DNA of 64,000 nt from the NCBI RefSeq assembly GCF_000696185.1, contig NZ_KK853997.1:7715059-7779058 (forward strand). The letters run 5' to 3'. Every line of letters starts with the position of its first letter. Positions within the stretch are counted from its first letter, which is position 1. Under the pieces are notes generated by a model. It made no database searches. It was not told the origin of the DNA and saw only the letters and a program-made list of their open reading frames with translations. The translations under genes were made by a program, and so were the position numbers. This DNA comes from Kitasatospora cheerisanensis KCTC 2395. Lineage in GTDB: Bacteria > Actinomycetota > Actinomycetes > Streptomycetales > Streptomycetaceae. This document shows, one piece after another, positions 20,483 through 30,159 of this stretch.

Positions 20483-21036
20483 CTCGGCTGGCGGCGGGTC
20501 CAGTGCGGCTCGACCAGCAGCCACTCCGCGTCCCAGCGGGCGTAGCGGCGGCGGTCGAGGACGACCCGCCCGCCGTCCCGCACCAGGACGCCGACCAGCG
20601 GCAGCGCGGTGGCCGTGAGCAGCCCGGCGATCCAGCCCGTCACGGCGGCCTGCCCGGTGGTGGCCGGCGGGCGGACGACCGTCCCGGCGGCGTCCAGCCA
20701 GATCCGCACCTCGGCGCCGGCGCGCTCCCCGGGGACGACCCGGGCGATGCCCCGGTGGGCGGTGCCGTCGGCGGAGGTCCAGGTCACGGTGGCCGGAACC
20801 GTGGCGGTGCCGGCCCCGACCGGGACGTTCTCGGCGACCCGCGCCGTCACCGGGTGCCGGGACGCGGCCTCCGCCCGGGCGGCCCGGGCCTGGTCGTGGT
20901 CCACCGCCAGACCCACCGCGAGAGCCGCCGGGAGGCCGGCCACCGCCAGCAGCAGCGCGAGCGCCGACAGCCACCACTGAATCCGGTCACTGCCCCGCCG
21001 GAGCGGGTTCTTCCGTTGCCGCAAACGCCCGCGCAT
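20479..21036 (-). CDS. Rv1733c-family membrane protein
   Basis: Membrane protein of 185 residues with two predicted transmembrane helices (about residues 22-44, rich in Leu/Ala, and about 130-152) flanking an extracytoplasmic segment. This matches actinobacterial Rv1733c-like proteins, which in Mycobacterium belong to the DosR dormancy regulon. No enzymatic motif is visible. Its place beside a universal stress protein and an alcohol dehydrogenase fits the same response. Function is unknown. Confidence 0.7.
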   Translation of the reverse strand: MRGRLRQRKNPLRRGSDRIQWWLSALALLLAVAGLPAALAVGLAVDHDQARAARAEAASRHPVTARVAENVPVGAGTATVPATVTWTSADGTAHRGIARVVPGERAGAEVRIWLDAAGTVVRPPATTGQAAVTGWIAGLLTATALPLVGVLVRDGGRVVLDRRRYARWDAEWLLVEPHWTRRQPS

Positions 21037-21217
21037 GACGTCCGCCTCCTCATCGGTCCACCGTGGCCGTCCCTGACACCAGCCTTCCCGGCCGAGACCG
21101 GCGCCACATGGGTCCGAAAGGCCCTATTCCAGGGGCAAGGGGCCCGGAGCGCAACCCGGTGCCCGGGGCTGCGCCCGCGCGACGGAACCGGACGCGGCAC
21201 TGGAACCGCTGCGCCGG

Positions 21218-21700
21218 GTGCTGCCGGAGCGCGGGCGCCCGGAGACGGTCGCCGCGGCGGTGGCGGCCGTCCGGGCGGCACGGGTCGGCGGCGCGGGCGG
21301 CCCGAACCTGTGGGAGCTCGGCGTGCTGGCCGAGACGGACGTCGTGGAGGCGGGCCGGCTGCTGTTCGAGCTGGAGCGGGAACTCCGGCCGGTGCCGCGG
21401 CTGCCCGCCACCGCCGAGGGCCGCGACCGGGCGCCGGCCCGGTACTGCCTGCGGGAGCTGCTGGACGGCCGGCTCGACCCGGTGGCGGCGGCGGGGCGGA
21501 TCGGCTCCGGGCTGTGCCCCGCCGACGACCCCGGCTCGCCGCTGTGGCCGGTCCGCGGCCGGCCGCACCGTGCGGAGGACCAGCAGGAGCACGGCAGCGG
21601 GCCGACGGTGGAGCAGGTGGCCGAACTGCGCGAGCCGGCGGCCCGGTTGCTGGCCGGTCCGGCGTCCTGGCACGGGTGTTCGGGGCGCGCGGTTTGCACC
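21218..21700 (+). other. Probable coding fragment with no clear start or stop
   Basis: Between the Rv1733c-like gene and the alcohol dehydrogenase one frame shows strong third-position GC and a believable protein (around NLWELGVLAETDVVEAGRLL). It has no good ribosome binding site, and no stop before the next gene. A GTG at 21218 is the first usable start, but the coding signal reaches back to about 21180. It may be a small gene disrupted by base errors, as elsewhere in this window, or a remnant. I do not recognise the family. Confidence 0.4.
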
Positions 21701-21841
21701 CCCGGCGTCGTTCGCCGTCCGGGGCGGCACGGGGCGGGCGGGGGAGCAGGCTGGTGGGAGGAGTCGGGTCCGTCCGTCGTCGCGGGGCGTCGTTCGTCGC
21801 CGGGCGGGCGTCGGGTGGGCGTCGAGCGGTGGGAGGCAGCG

Positions 21842-22880
21842 ATGCGCGGCACGGAGTCGTCCGGCGGGGAGGTGGCGGCCTGGGTGGTGGACCGGCCAGG
21901 TCCGGTGGGGCGGTGGGCGGGGCGGGCCGCTGGTGCGGGAGCGGCGGCCGGCGCCCGTGCCCGGTGCGGGGGAGATCCTGGTCGAGGTGGAGGCGTGCGG
22001 GGTGTGCCGCACCGACCTGCACCTCGCCGAGGGCGATCTGCCGCCGCACCTGCCGAGGTGCACGCCGGGCCACGAGGTGGTCGGGCAGGTGGTGTCGACC
22101 GGGCCGGGGGTGACGGAGTTCGCGGTCGGCGACCGGGCCGGGGTGGCCTGGCTGGCCGGGGTGTGCGGGCGGTGCCGGTACTGCCGCAGCGGGCGGGAGA
22201 ACCTGTGCCCGGGGTCGACGTACACCGGCTGGGACCGGCACGGCGGCTACGCCGACGCCGTCACCGCCGACGCCCGGTTCGCGTACCGGCTGCCCGCGGG
22301 GCCGCCGGCCGAGGAGCTGGCGCCGCTGCTGTGCGCCGGGATCATCGGCCACCGGGCGCTGGAGCGGGCCGAGTTGCCCGCGGGCGGCCTGCTCGGCATC
22401 TACGGGTTCGGGGCGTCCGCGCACCTGACCGCGCAGATCGCGCTCGCCCGGGGTGCGCGGCTGGCGGTGTTCACCCGCGGCGAGGCGGCCCGGGGTCTGG
22501 CGCGGGAGCTGGGTGCGGGCTTCGCCGGGGACTCGTACGACCCGCCGCCCGAACCGCTGGCCGCGGCGATCCTGTTCGCGCCCGTCGGGGAGCTCGTGCC
22601 GGTCGCCCTGGCCGCGCTGGACCGCGGCGGCACCCTGGCGGTCGCCGGGATCCACCTCACCGACATCCCGGTGCTGAACTACCGTCAGCACCTGTTCCAG
22701 GAGCGGACGCTGCGCAGCGTCACCGCCAACACCCGGGCCGGCGGCCGGGAGTTCCTGGCGGAGGCCGCCCGGGTGCGGCCGTCGGTCCGGGTCGACCGCT
22801 ACCCGATGGGGCGCGCGGACGCGGCGCTCGCGGACCTCGCCGCCGACCGGGTGACCGGCGTCGCGGTGCTCGTCCGGTAG
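21842..22880 (+). CDS. Zinc-dependent alcohol dehydrogenase (AdhP/AdhA-like)
   Basis: MDR alcohol dehydrogenase of about 346 residues. Catalytic zinc ligands start with CGVCRTDLH and GHE, and four structural-zinc cysteines are in CGRCRYCRSGRENLC. The NAD-binding loop is GIYGFGASAH. The ATG at 21842 follows GGAGG at 21830-21834 and gives a typical N-terminus (AAWVVDRPGPVG). A shift in the G-rich stretch 21910-21935 is needed to reach the conserved frame (net one extra or two missing bases). Likely oxidises or reduces short alcohols/aldehydes. Its neighbours suggest a role under oxygen limitation, which is inference. Confidence 0.8.
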
Positions 22881-22896
22881 CGGCGGGACGCCGCCC
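22880..22896 (+). terminator. Short hairpin after the alcohol dehydrogenase
   Basis: GCGGCG and CGCCGC arms with a GGA loop directly after the stop codon. There is no T tract, so termination activity is uncertain. Confidence 0.35.
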
Positions 22897-22935
22897 GCGC
22901 ACGGGCCCGGTGCGGCCCGGGTGTGCCTCAGAGGC

Positions 22936-23008
22936 AAATGTACGGACAAATGAAGAGGCCGTCTTGCGGTGGGCCGCCGGGCGGGCCTAGCTTAATGTCC
23001 GTACATTT
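22936..23008 (+). promoter_or_regulatory. Promoter of the sulfide operon flanked by two operator copies
   Basis: AAATGTACGGACA (22936-22948) and its exact reverse complement (22996-23008) bracket a promoter-like pair, TTGCGG (22964-22969) and TAGCTT (22988-22993), spaced 18 bp. Each copy is itself a near palindrome of the form ATGT-n-CG-n-ACAT. One lies upstream of -35 and the other abuts -10, a layout suited to repression by a dimer or a looped pair of dimers. Confidence 0.75.
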
Positions 23009-23029
23009 GGCCAGGCCGGGGAGGCCCCT

Positions 23030-24229
<1,200 letters not shown>

Positions 24230-24317
24230 CCCCCGCCGCCCGACCCCGTGCACACCCCCGTCCCGCCGGCCGCCGGCCGCGCGGGGCACCACCACCCACC
24301 CTCCTCAGGAGTTCGAT

Positions 24318-25745
24318 ATGACGACGCCCGCCTCCGGGCCGCTGGTCTTCGTGCAGTTCTACCTCGACTGCCTCTCCCACGCCTCGTACCTGGTCGGTGA
24401 CCGCACCACCGGCCGGGCCGTCGTGGTCGACCCGCAGCGCGACGTCCACGAGTACCTGGAGACCGCCGAGCAGCACGGGCTGACCATCGAGCGGGTGATC
24501 GAGACCCACATCCACGCCGACTTCCTCTCCGGCCACCTGGAGCTGGCCGAGCGCACCGGCGCGCGGATCTCCTACGGCTCCGTCGCCGTGCTCGACTTCG
24601 ACACCGAGCCGCTCGGCGACGGCGAACGGATCCGCCTCGGCCAGGTCGACCTGGAGATCCTGCACACCCCGGGCCACACCCCGGAGTCGATCTGCGTCGT
24701 GGTGCGCGAACAGGCCGACGACGCCGTCCCGTTCGGCGTGCTCACCGGCGACACGCTGTTCATCGGCGACGTTGGCCGACCCGACCTGCTCAGCTCCCGC
24801 GGCCGCTCCGCCGAGGAGATGGGCCGGCTGCTCTACCACTCCACCCGCGCGCTGCTCACCCTCCCCGACGACACCCGGGTCTACCCGGCGCACGGCGCCG
24901 GCTCGGCCTGTGGCAAGAACCTGTCCACCGAACTGAGCTGCACCATCGGCAACCAGCGCCGCGCCAACTACGCGCTGGCCGACATGACCGAGGACGAGTT
25001 CGTCGCCGTGGTCGCCTCCGGCCAGCCCGCAGTGCCCGCCTACTTCGCGTTCACCTCGGTGCGCAACCGGCAGGCCCGCCCGGTGCTGGACGAGGACACC
25101 GCCGTCCCCGCGCTCGCCCCGGCGGAGTTCCTGGCGGCCCGGGCCGGCGGCGCCACCGTGCTGGACACCCGCGACCCCGAGGCGTTCGCCGCCGCCCACC
25201 TGCACGGCGCGGTCAACATCCCGCTCGGCGGCCGGTTCGCCGAACTCGCCGGCCAGGTCCTCGACGCCCAGGACGCCGTCATTCTGTGCGGCGACCCGGA
25301 CACCGCCGTCGAGGCCCGCAACCGACTGGCCCGGATCGGCTTCGACCGCGTGCTCGGCGCCCTGAGCACCCCCGTGGACGCGGTCGACCCCGCCTGCCTG
25401 ACCGCCGCGATACGCGTGGACGCCGGCCCGCTCGCCGCCGAACTGGCAGGCGCCGGAAGCGAGTTCGAGCTGCTGGACGTGCGCGGCCCGGGCGAGGTGC
25501 GGGACAACGGCACCATCCCCGGCGCCCGGCTGCTGCCGCTGCCGGAACTGCTCGCCCGGCTGGGCGAACTGCCGACCGAACGGCCGCTGACGGTGATCTG
25601 CGCGAGCGGCAACCGCTCCTCGGTGGCGGCGTCCGTGCTGCGCGCCCGCGGCTTCGAGGCCACCGACCTGCGCGGCGGCTTCGGCGCCTGGCGCGGCGAG
25701 GTCGCCCGGCCCGCCGGCAGCGCCCCGGACGGCGTCCCGGCGTGA
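24318..25745 (+). CDS. Persulfide dioxygenase-like MBL protein with two rhodanese domains
   Basis: Fusion of 475 residues. Residues ~10-250 form an ETHE1-type metallo-beta-lactamase domain (THIHADFLSGH, HTPGHT, GDTLF, HGAGSACG) that oxidises glutathione- or mycothiol-type persulfides to sulfite. Residues ~270-355 form a first rhodanese domain with an LCGDPDT loop, and ~370-465 a second with a canonical CASGNRSS active-site loop. The second Cys should carry the transferred sulfane sulfur. ATG at 24318 follows AGGAG. It acts on the product of the SQR encoded 88 bp upstream. Confidence 0.9.
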   Translation: MTTPASGPLVFVQFYLDCLSHASYLVGDRTTGRAVVVDPQRDVHEYLETAEQHGLTIERVIETHIHADFLSGHLELAERTGARISYGSVAVLDFDTEPLGDGERIRLGQVDLEILHTPGHTPESICVVVREQADDAVPFGVLTGDTLFIGDVGRPDLLSSRGRSAEEMGRLLYHSTRALLTLPDDTRVYPAHGAGSACGKNLSTELSCTIGNQRRANYALADMTEDEFVAVVASGQPAVPAYFAFTSVRNRQARPVLDEDTAVPALAPAEFLAARAGGATVLDTRDPEAFAAAHLHGAVNIPLGGRFAELAGQVLDAQDAVILCGDPDTAVEARNRLARIGFDRVLGALSTPVDAVDPACLTAAIRVDAGPLAAELAGAGSEFELLDVRGPGEVRDNGTIPGARLLPLPELLARLGELPTERPLTVICASGNRSSVAASVLRARGFEATDLRGGFGAWRGEVARPAGSAPDGVPA

Positions 25746-26536
25746 GCGTGCTGATCACCGCTCTGCTCTGCGGAGCCGTGGTCGGCGTGGCCCTCGGCGC
25801 GCTCGGCGGCGGCGGGGGAGTGCTCGCCGTCCCGGCCCTGGTGTACCTGCTGGGCGTCCCGCCCGCCGAGGCCGGGACGACCAGCCTGGTCATCGTCACC
25901 GCCACCACCGTCACCGCGCTGTTGCGCCACGCCGGCACCGGGAACGTCCGCTGGCGCACCGGCACGCTGTTCGCCGCGGCCGGCGTGCTCCCGGCGATCG
26001 GGACGTCCGTGCTCGCCCACCGCATCCCGCAGTCGGCGCTGACCGCCGCGTTCGCCGTGCTGGCCGCCGTGGCCGCCGCGGTGATGCTGCGCGGCACCCG
26101 GGCGGCGCGGCGGGCGCCCGCGGCGGACGGCGACGGCGACGGGACGGCCGGGGCCCCGGCCGGGCGGGGCGGGCGGCTGCGGACGGTCGCGGCCGGAGCG
26201 GGACTCGGCGCGGTGACCGGACTGCTGGGCGTCGGCGGCGGCTTCCTCGCCGTGCCCGCGCTGGTGTCGGTGCTCCGGCTGCCGATGCGGCGGGCCGTCG
26301 GCACCAGCCTGGTGGTCATCCTGATCAACTCGGTGGTCTCGCTCACCACCCGCCTCGCGGTCTCCGGCATCACCCTCGACCTGGCGGTCTTCGGGCCGTT
26401 CGTGGGCGCCGCGATCCTCGGCGCCTGGGACGGCAAGCGGCTGGCGGGCCGGCTCTCCGGCGCCGCCCTCCAGCGGGCCTTCGCCGCCGTCCTGCTCGCC
26501 GTGGCCGCCTTCATGCTGATCGGCGCTGGCGCCTGA
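25742..26536 (+). CDS. TauE/SafE (TSUP) family permease, probable sulfite exporter
   Basis: Polytopic membrane protein of 264 residues with the duplicated TSUP fold. Each half opens with a glycine-rich motif (GALGGGGGVLAVPAL and GLLGVGGGFLAVPAL). The GTG start overlaps the previous stop as GTGA. In a sulfide operon the likely cargo is sulfite or a related sulfur anion produced by the dioxygenase. A strong terminator follows 8 bp downstream. Confidence 0.85.
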   Translation: MSVLITALLCGAVVGVALGALGGGGGVLAVPALVYLLGVPPAEAGTTSLVIVTATTVTALLRHAGTGNVRWRTGTLFAAAGVLPAIGTSVLAHRIPQSALTAAFAVLAAVAAAVMLRGTRAARRAPAADGDGDGTAGAPAGRGGRLRTVAAGAGLGAVTGLLGVGGGFLAVPALVSVLRLPMRRAVGTSLVVILINSVVSLTTRLAVSGITLDLAVFGPFVGAAILGAWDGKRLAGRLSGAALQRAFAAVLLAVAAFMLIGAGA

Positions 26537-26544
26537 CGGCTCCC

Positions 26545-26583
26545 ACGACCGCCGCCCGGGGGCCACCCCCGGGCGGCGGTCGT
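26545..26583 (+). terminator. Intrinsic terminator of the sulfide operon
   Basis: Perfect 18-bp stem (26545-26562 with 26566-26583) and a three-base CCA loop, followed by a short T run (GATTTTG). Confidence 0.85.
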
Positions 26584-26665
26584 CCGATTTTGTGCTGTCC
26601 CCCGGAAGCACGAACATGGGCAGCGTGCTGCGCACCACCCATCCGATCGACCCCAGGACGGCGCC

Positions 26666-27445
26666 GTGACCTCCGACCCCGGGCCCAGGCCCCTCACCCG
26701 GTCCGCGGGCAGTCCGCTCTGGGCGCAGCTGCGCGCCGACCTGCTGCGCCGGCTCGACGAGGGCGAGTTCCGCGACGTGTTCCCCGGCGAGCACGACCTG
26801 GTCGCCGAGTACGGGGTCAGCCGGCACACCGTCCGCGAGGCGCTGCGCGGGCTGCGCGAGGAGGGCCTGGTCACCGCCCGGCGCGGCCGGGCCTCCCGGT
26901 TCACCGCGAGCCGCCCGCTGGAGCAGGACGTCGGCGAGGCGTACAGCCTGTTCCGCTCGGTCGAGGAGGTCGGCGCCGTCCAGCGCAGCGTGGTGCGGGC
27001 GCTCGACCGGCGGGCCGACGGCGTCATCGCCGCCCGGCTGGGCCTGGAGGAGTCGACGCCGCTGGTCTACCTGGAACGCGTCCGGCTGGCCGACGAAGAA
27101 CCGCTCGCGGTGGACCGGATCTGGCTCCCGGCGGACGTGGCCGCGCCGCTGCTGGACGTCGACTTCACCCACACCTCGCTGTACGACGAGCTCGAACGTC
27201 ACTGCGGCAGCCGGATCCGCGGCGGCTGGGAGCGGATCCGCGCCGTCGTCCCCGGGCGGGGGGAGCGGATCCTGCTCGACTGCCCGGAGACCACCGCGCT
27301 GCTCGCGATCGACCGGCTCGGCCGCGACGACGACGGCCGGCTGATCGAGTGGCGCCAGACCCTGGTCCGGGCGGACCGGTTCGCCGTCTCGGCCGCGTTC
27401 TCCGCGCACGACTACCGGATGGGCGCCCCGGTCCAGATGGTCTGA
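26666..27445 (+). CDS. GntR-family regulator with UTRA domain (HutC subfamily)
   Basis: Regulator of 259 residues. The N-terminal winged helix-turn-helix (about residues 15-80) contains EYGVSRHTVREALRGLREEG, and the C-terminal UTRA effector-binding domain (about 100-250) contains PLVYLERVR and EPLAVDRIW. No obvious target is adjacent: the upstream sulfide operon is closed by a terminator and the downstream gene is convergent. GTG at 26666 is the start, with a weak AGGACG upstream. The effector is unknown. Confidence 0.88.
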   Translation: MTSDPGPRPLTRSAGSPLWAQLRADLLRRLDEGEFRDVFPGEHDLVAEYGVSRHTVREALRGLREEGLVTARRGRASRFTASRPLEQDVGEAYSLFRSVEEVGAVQRSVVRALDRRADGVIAARLGLEESTPLVYLERVRLADEEPLAVDRIWLPADVAAPLLDVDFTHTSLYDELERHCGSRIRGGWERIRAVVPGRGERILLDCPETTALLAIDRLGRDDDGRLIEWRQTLVRADRFAVSAAFSAHDYRMGAPVQMV

Positions 27446-27462
27446 CGCCACGTCGGGCGCGG

Positions 27463-28602
27463 TCACTCGCGCGGCGGCAGGAGTTCGGCGATCAGCGCGG
27501 CGACCTGGGCGGTCTCCAGCAGGAAGCCGTCGTGGCCGTGCGGGGAGGCGATGGTGCGCAGGGCGTCGGCGTGCGGGAGGTGGGCGGCGAGTTCGGCCTG
27601 CTGGGCGGGCGGGTAGAGGCGGTCGGAGTCCACGGCGGCGACCAGCGCCGGGGCGGTGACGCGGCGCAGCGCGGCGGCGGTGCCGCCCCGGCCGCGGCCG
27701 AGGTCGTGGGCGTTCATCGCCTCGTTGAGGACGACGTAGCTGCCCGCGTCGAAGCGGTGCGCGAGCTTCGCGGCATGGTGGTCGAGGTACGACTCGACGG
27801 CGAACCGGCCGCCGTGCCACGGGTGTTCGCCCGGTTGGGGCGCGCGGCCGAAGCGGCCGGCGAGTTCGGGCTCGCTGCGGTAGGTGATCTGGGCCAGGCG
27901 GCGGGCCAGGCCGAGGCCGTGGTGCGGCCCGGCGCCGGGCGGCAGGTGGTGGTAGTCGCCGCCGTGCCAGCCCGGGTCGGTGCGGATCGCCTGCAACTGC
28001 GCGGAGGCGTGCGCGATCTGCTCGGCCGAGGCCGCGGCCGCGGTGGCCAGCACCAGCAGCGCGCCGACCCGGTGAGGGTGCGTCACCGCCCATTCCAGGG
28101 CCCGCATTCCGCCCATCGACCCGCCGACCACCAGCGCCCACCGCTGCACGCCGAGCGCGTCCGCGAGCCGCGCCTCGGCGGCGACCTGGTCGCGCTGGGT
28201 GAGGAACGGGAAGCGCCCGCCCCAGGGCCGGCCGTCCGGCGCGGGCGCGGACGGACCGGTCGAGCCCTGGCAGCCGCCGAGCACGTTGGGCGCCACCACG
28301 AACCACCGGTCGGTGTCCAACGCCCGCCCCGGGCCAACCAGTTCGTCCCACCAGCCGGCCGTGGGGTGGCCGGCCCCGGCGGGCCCGGCGAGGTGGCTGT
28401 CGCCGGTCAGCGCGTGCAGCACCAGCACCGCGTTGGAGCGGTCCGCGGCGAGCGTCCCCCAGGTCTCGTAGGCGAGCCGCCCGCCCGGGAGGGCGCCGCC
28501 CGCCTCCAGGGCGAGCGGCCCGGGCAGCGCGAACCAGCGCCGCCCGCCGGCCGGGTCGCCGTCCCGCCACGCCCCGGTGGCGGGCGGGACGGCGAGGCCC
28601 AC
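27463..28602 (-). CDS. metX: Homoserine O-acetyltransferase
   Basis: Alpha/beta-hydrolase of about 379 residues that acetylates L-homoserine from acetyl-CoA, the first committed step of methionine synthesis by direct sulfhydrylation. Nucleophile Ser lies in GGSMGGM, the acid Asp in AAVDSDRLYPP and the catalytic His in SPHGHDGF; LHALTGDSH and NVLGGCQGSTGP are family signatures. It follows metY by 8 bp in the same operon. The GTG at 28602 is the first start after the metY stop. No clear ribosome binding site is seen, which suggests coupling to metY. Confidence 0.92.
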   Translation of the reverse strand: MGLAVPPATGAWRDGDPAGGRRWFALPGPLALEAGGALPGGRLAYETWGTLAADRSNAVLVLHALTGDSHLAGPAGAGHPTAGWWDELVGPGRALDTDRWFVVAPNVLGGCQGSTGPSAPAPDGRPWGGRFPFLTQRDQVAAEARLADALGVQRWALVVGGSMGGMRALEWAVTHPHRVGALLVLATAAAASAEQIAHASAQLQAIRTDPGWHGGDYHHLPPGAGPHHGLGLARRLAQITYRSEPELAGRFGRAPQPGEHPWHGGRFAVESYLDHHAAKLAHRFDAGSYVVLNEAMNAHDLGRGRGGTAAALRRVTAPALVAAVDSDRLYPPAQQAELAAHLPHADALRTIASPHGHDGFLLETAQVAALIAELLPPRE

Positions 28603-28610
28603 CGTGCCGT

Positions 28611-29921
28611 TCAGGACGCGCCCTTCGCCGAACGGAAGCCCGCCTCCAGGTCCGCCTTCAGGTCGGTGACGCTCTCCAGCCCGACCGACAGGCGCACCAA
28701 GCCCGGCGCGGTGCCGGTGGCCGCCAACTGCTCGGCGTCCAGCTGGCTGTGCGTGGTGGACGCCGGGTGGATCACCAGGCTGCGCACGTCGCCGATGTTG
28801 GCGAGGTGGCTGAACAGCTCCAGCCCGTCGACGAACCGCCGGCCGGCCTCGACGCCGTCGCGCAGCTCGAAGGAAAGCACCGCGCCCGCGCCGCGCGGCA
28901 GGTAGTGCTGCGCCGCCTCGTGCCAGCGGCTGGACGGCAGGCCCGGGTAGTGGACGGCCGCGACCTCGTCGCGGGCGGCCAGCCAGCGGGCCAGCTCCAG
29001 GGCGTTGGCGGTGTGCCGCTCCAGCCGCAGCGACAGCGTCTCGATGCCCTGCAGCAGCAGGAACGCCGAGTGCGGGGACAGTGCCGGGCCGAGGTCGCGC
29101 AGCAACTGGACGCGGAGCTTGGCGGCGAACGCGCCCGGGCCGAGGGCCTCCCAGAACCGCAGGCCGTGGTAGCTCGGGTCGGGCTCGGTGAAGCCGGGGA
29201 AGCGCGCGGGGTGGGCGCCGAAGTCGAAGGTGCCGCCGTCCACGACCACGCCGCCGATGGTGGTGCCGTGCCCGCCGAGGAACTTGGTCGCCGAGTGCAC
29301 CACCACGTCCGCGCCGTGCTCGATCGGCCGCAGCAGGAACGGCGTCGGCACCGTGTTGTCGACGATCAGCGGCACCCCGGCCTCGTGCGCGACGTCGGCG
29401 ACGGCGCGCACGTCCAGCACGTTGCCGCGCGGGTTGCCGAGCGACTCCGCGAACAGCGCCTTGGTGTTCGGACGGATCGCCGCCCGCCAGGCCTCCAGGT
29501 CGTCCGGGTCGTCGACGAAGCTCACCTCGATGCCGAACCGGGGCAGGGTGTGCCGCAGCAGGTTGTAGGTGCCGCCGTACAGCGAGGACGAGGAGACCAG
29601 GTGGTCGCCGGCGGCGGCGACGGTGAGCAGCGCCAGCGTCTCGGCGGCCTGCCCGGAGGCCAGCGCGACCGCCGCCACGCCGCCCTCCAGGGAGGCCAGG
29701 CGCTGCTCCAGCACGTCGGTGGTCGGGTTGTGGATCCGGGTGTAGATGTTGCCCGGCTCGGCGAGCGCGAACAGGTCGGCGGCGTGCGCGGTGTCCCGGA
29801 ACGCGAAGGAGGTGGTCTGGTAGATCGGCACCGCCCGGGCCCCGGTCGCCGGATCGGGCTGCGCGCCCGCGTGGATCTGCCGGGTCTCGAACGACCAGCC
29901 GGGGGTGCTCTGCTCGGACAT
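28611..29921 (-). CDS. metY: O-acetylhomoserine sulfhydrylase
   Basis: PLP enzyme of 436 residues of the Cys/Met metabolism family, making homocysteine from O-acetylhomoserine and sulfide. The PLP lysine is in SATKFLGGHG, and the family segments YTRIHNPTTDVLE and SLYGGTYNLL are present. ATG at 29921 follows AGGAGC. With metX downstream it forms the direct-sulfhydrylation pathway. The enzyme consumes sulfide, which links it to the sulfide operon about 3 kb away in metabolism, though not evidently in regulation. Confidence 0.93.
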   Translation of the reverse strand: MSEQSTPGWSFETRQIHAGAQPDPATGARAVPIYQTTSFAFRDTAHAADLFALAEPGNIYTRIHNPTTDVLEQRLASLEGGVAAVALASGQAAETLALLTVAAAGDHLVSSSSLYGGTYNLLRHTLPRFGIEVSFVDDPDDLEAWRAAIRPNTKALFAESLGNPRGNVLDVRAVADVAHEAGVPLIVDNTVPTPFLLRPIEHGADVVVHSATKFLGGHGTTIGGVVVDGGTFDFGAHPARFPGFTEPDPSYHGLRFWEALGPGAFAAKLRVQLLRDLGPALSPHSAFLLLQGIETLSLRLERHTANALELARWLAARDEVAAVHYPGLPSSRWHEAAQHYLPRGAGAVLSFELRDGVEAGRRFVDGLELFSHLANIGDVRSLVIHPASTTHSQLDAEQLAATGTAPGLVRLSVGLESVTDLKADLEAGFRSAKGAS

Positions 29922-30159
29922 GCTGCTCCTGTACGCGTGCGGGGACGGACGGCCGCACGGGGCCGTCACGGGGCGAGGGTCGACGGCCGTCGGAGCTGGA
30001 CGGACGGTGGACGGAGGGCCACCGGGACGGCCGTGGCGTCAGGTAAGCACAGCGCTGGAGCGGCCCGCCAGCGGATCGCCGGAGCGGACACGGGACGACA
30101 CGCGGCGACACACTGCCGAGACCTGACGGGACATCAGCTGATTGTCGTACGTGAGGAGT
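29922..30159 (-). other. metY leader region, no gene seen
   Basis: About 240 bp between the metY start and the LysR stop. I looked for SAM-riboswitch core sequences on the minus strand and could not recognise one. The region is long enough to hold a structured leader. No convincing open frame is present. Confidence 0.4.

Noticed and set aside
29922..30159. SAM riboswitch before metY
   Set aside because: The position is right but I could not identify the conserved core on the minus strand. A covariance search would decide.
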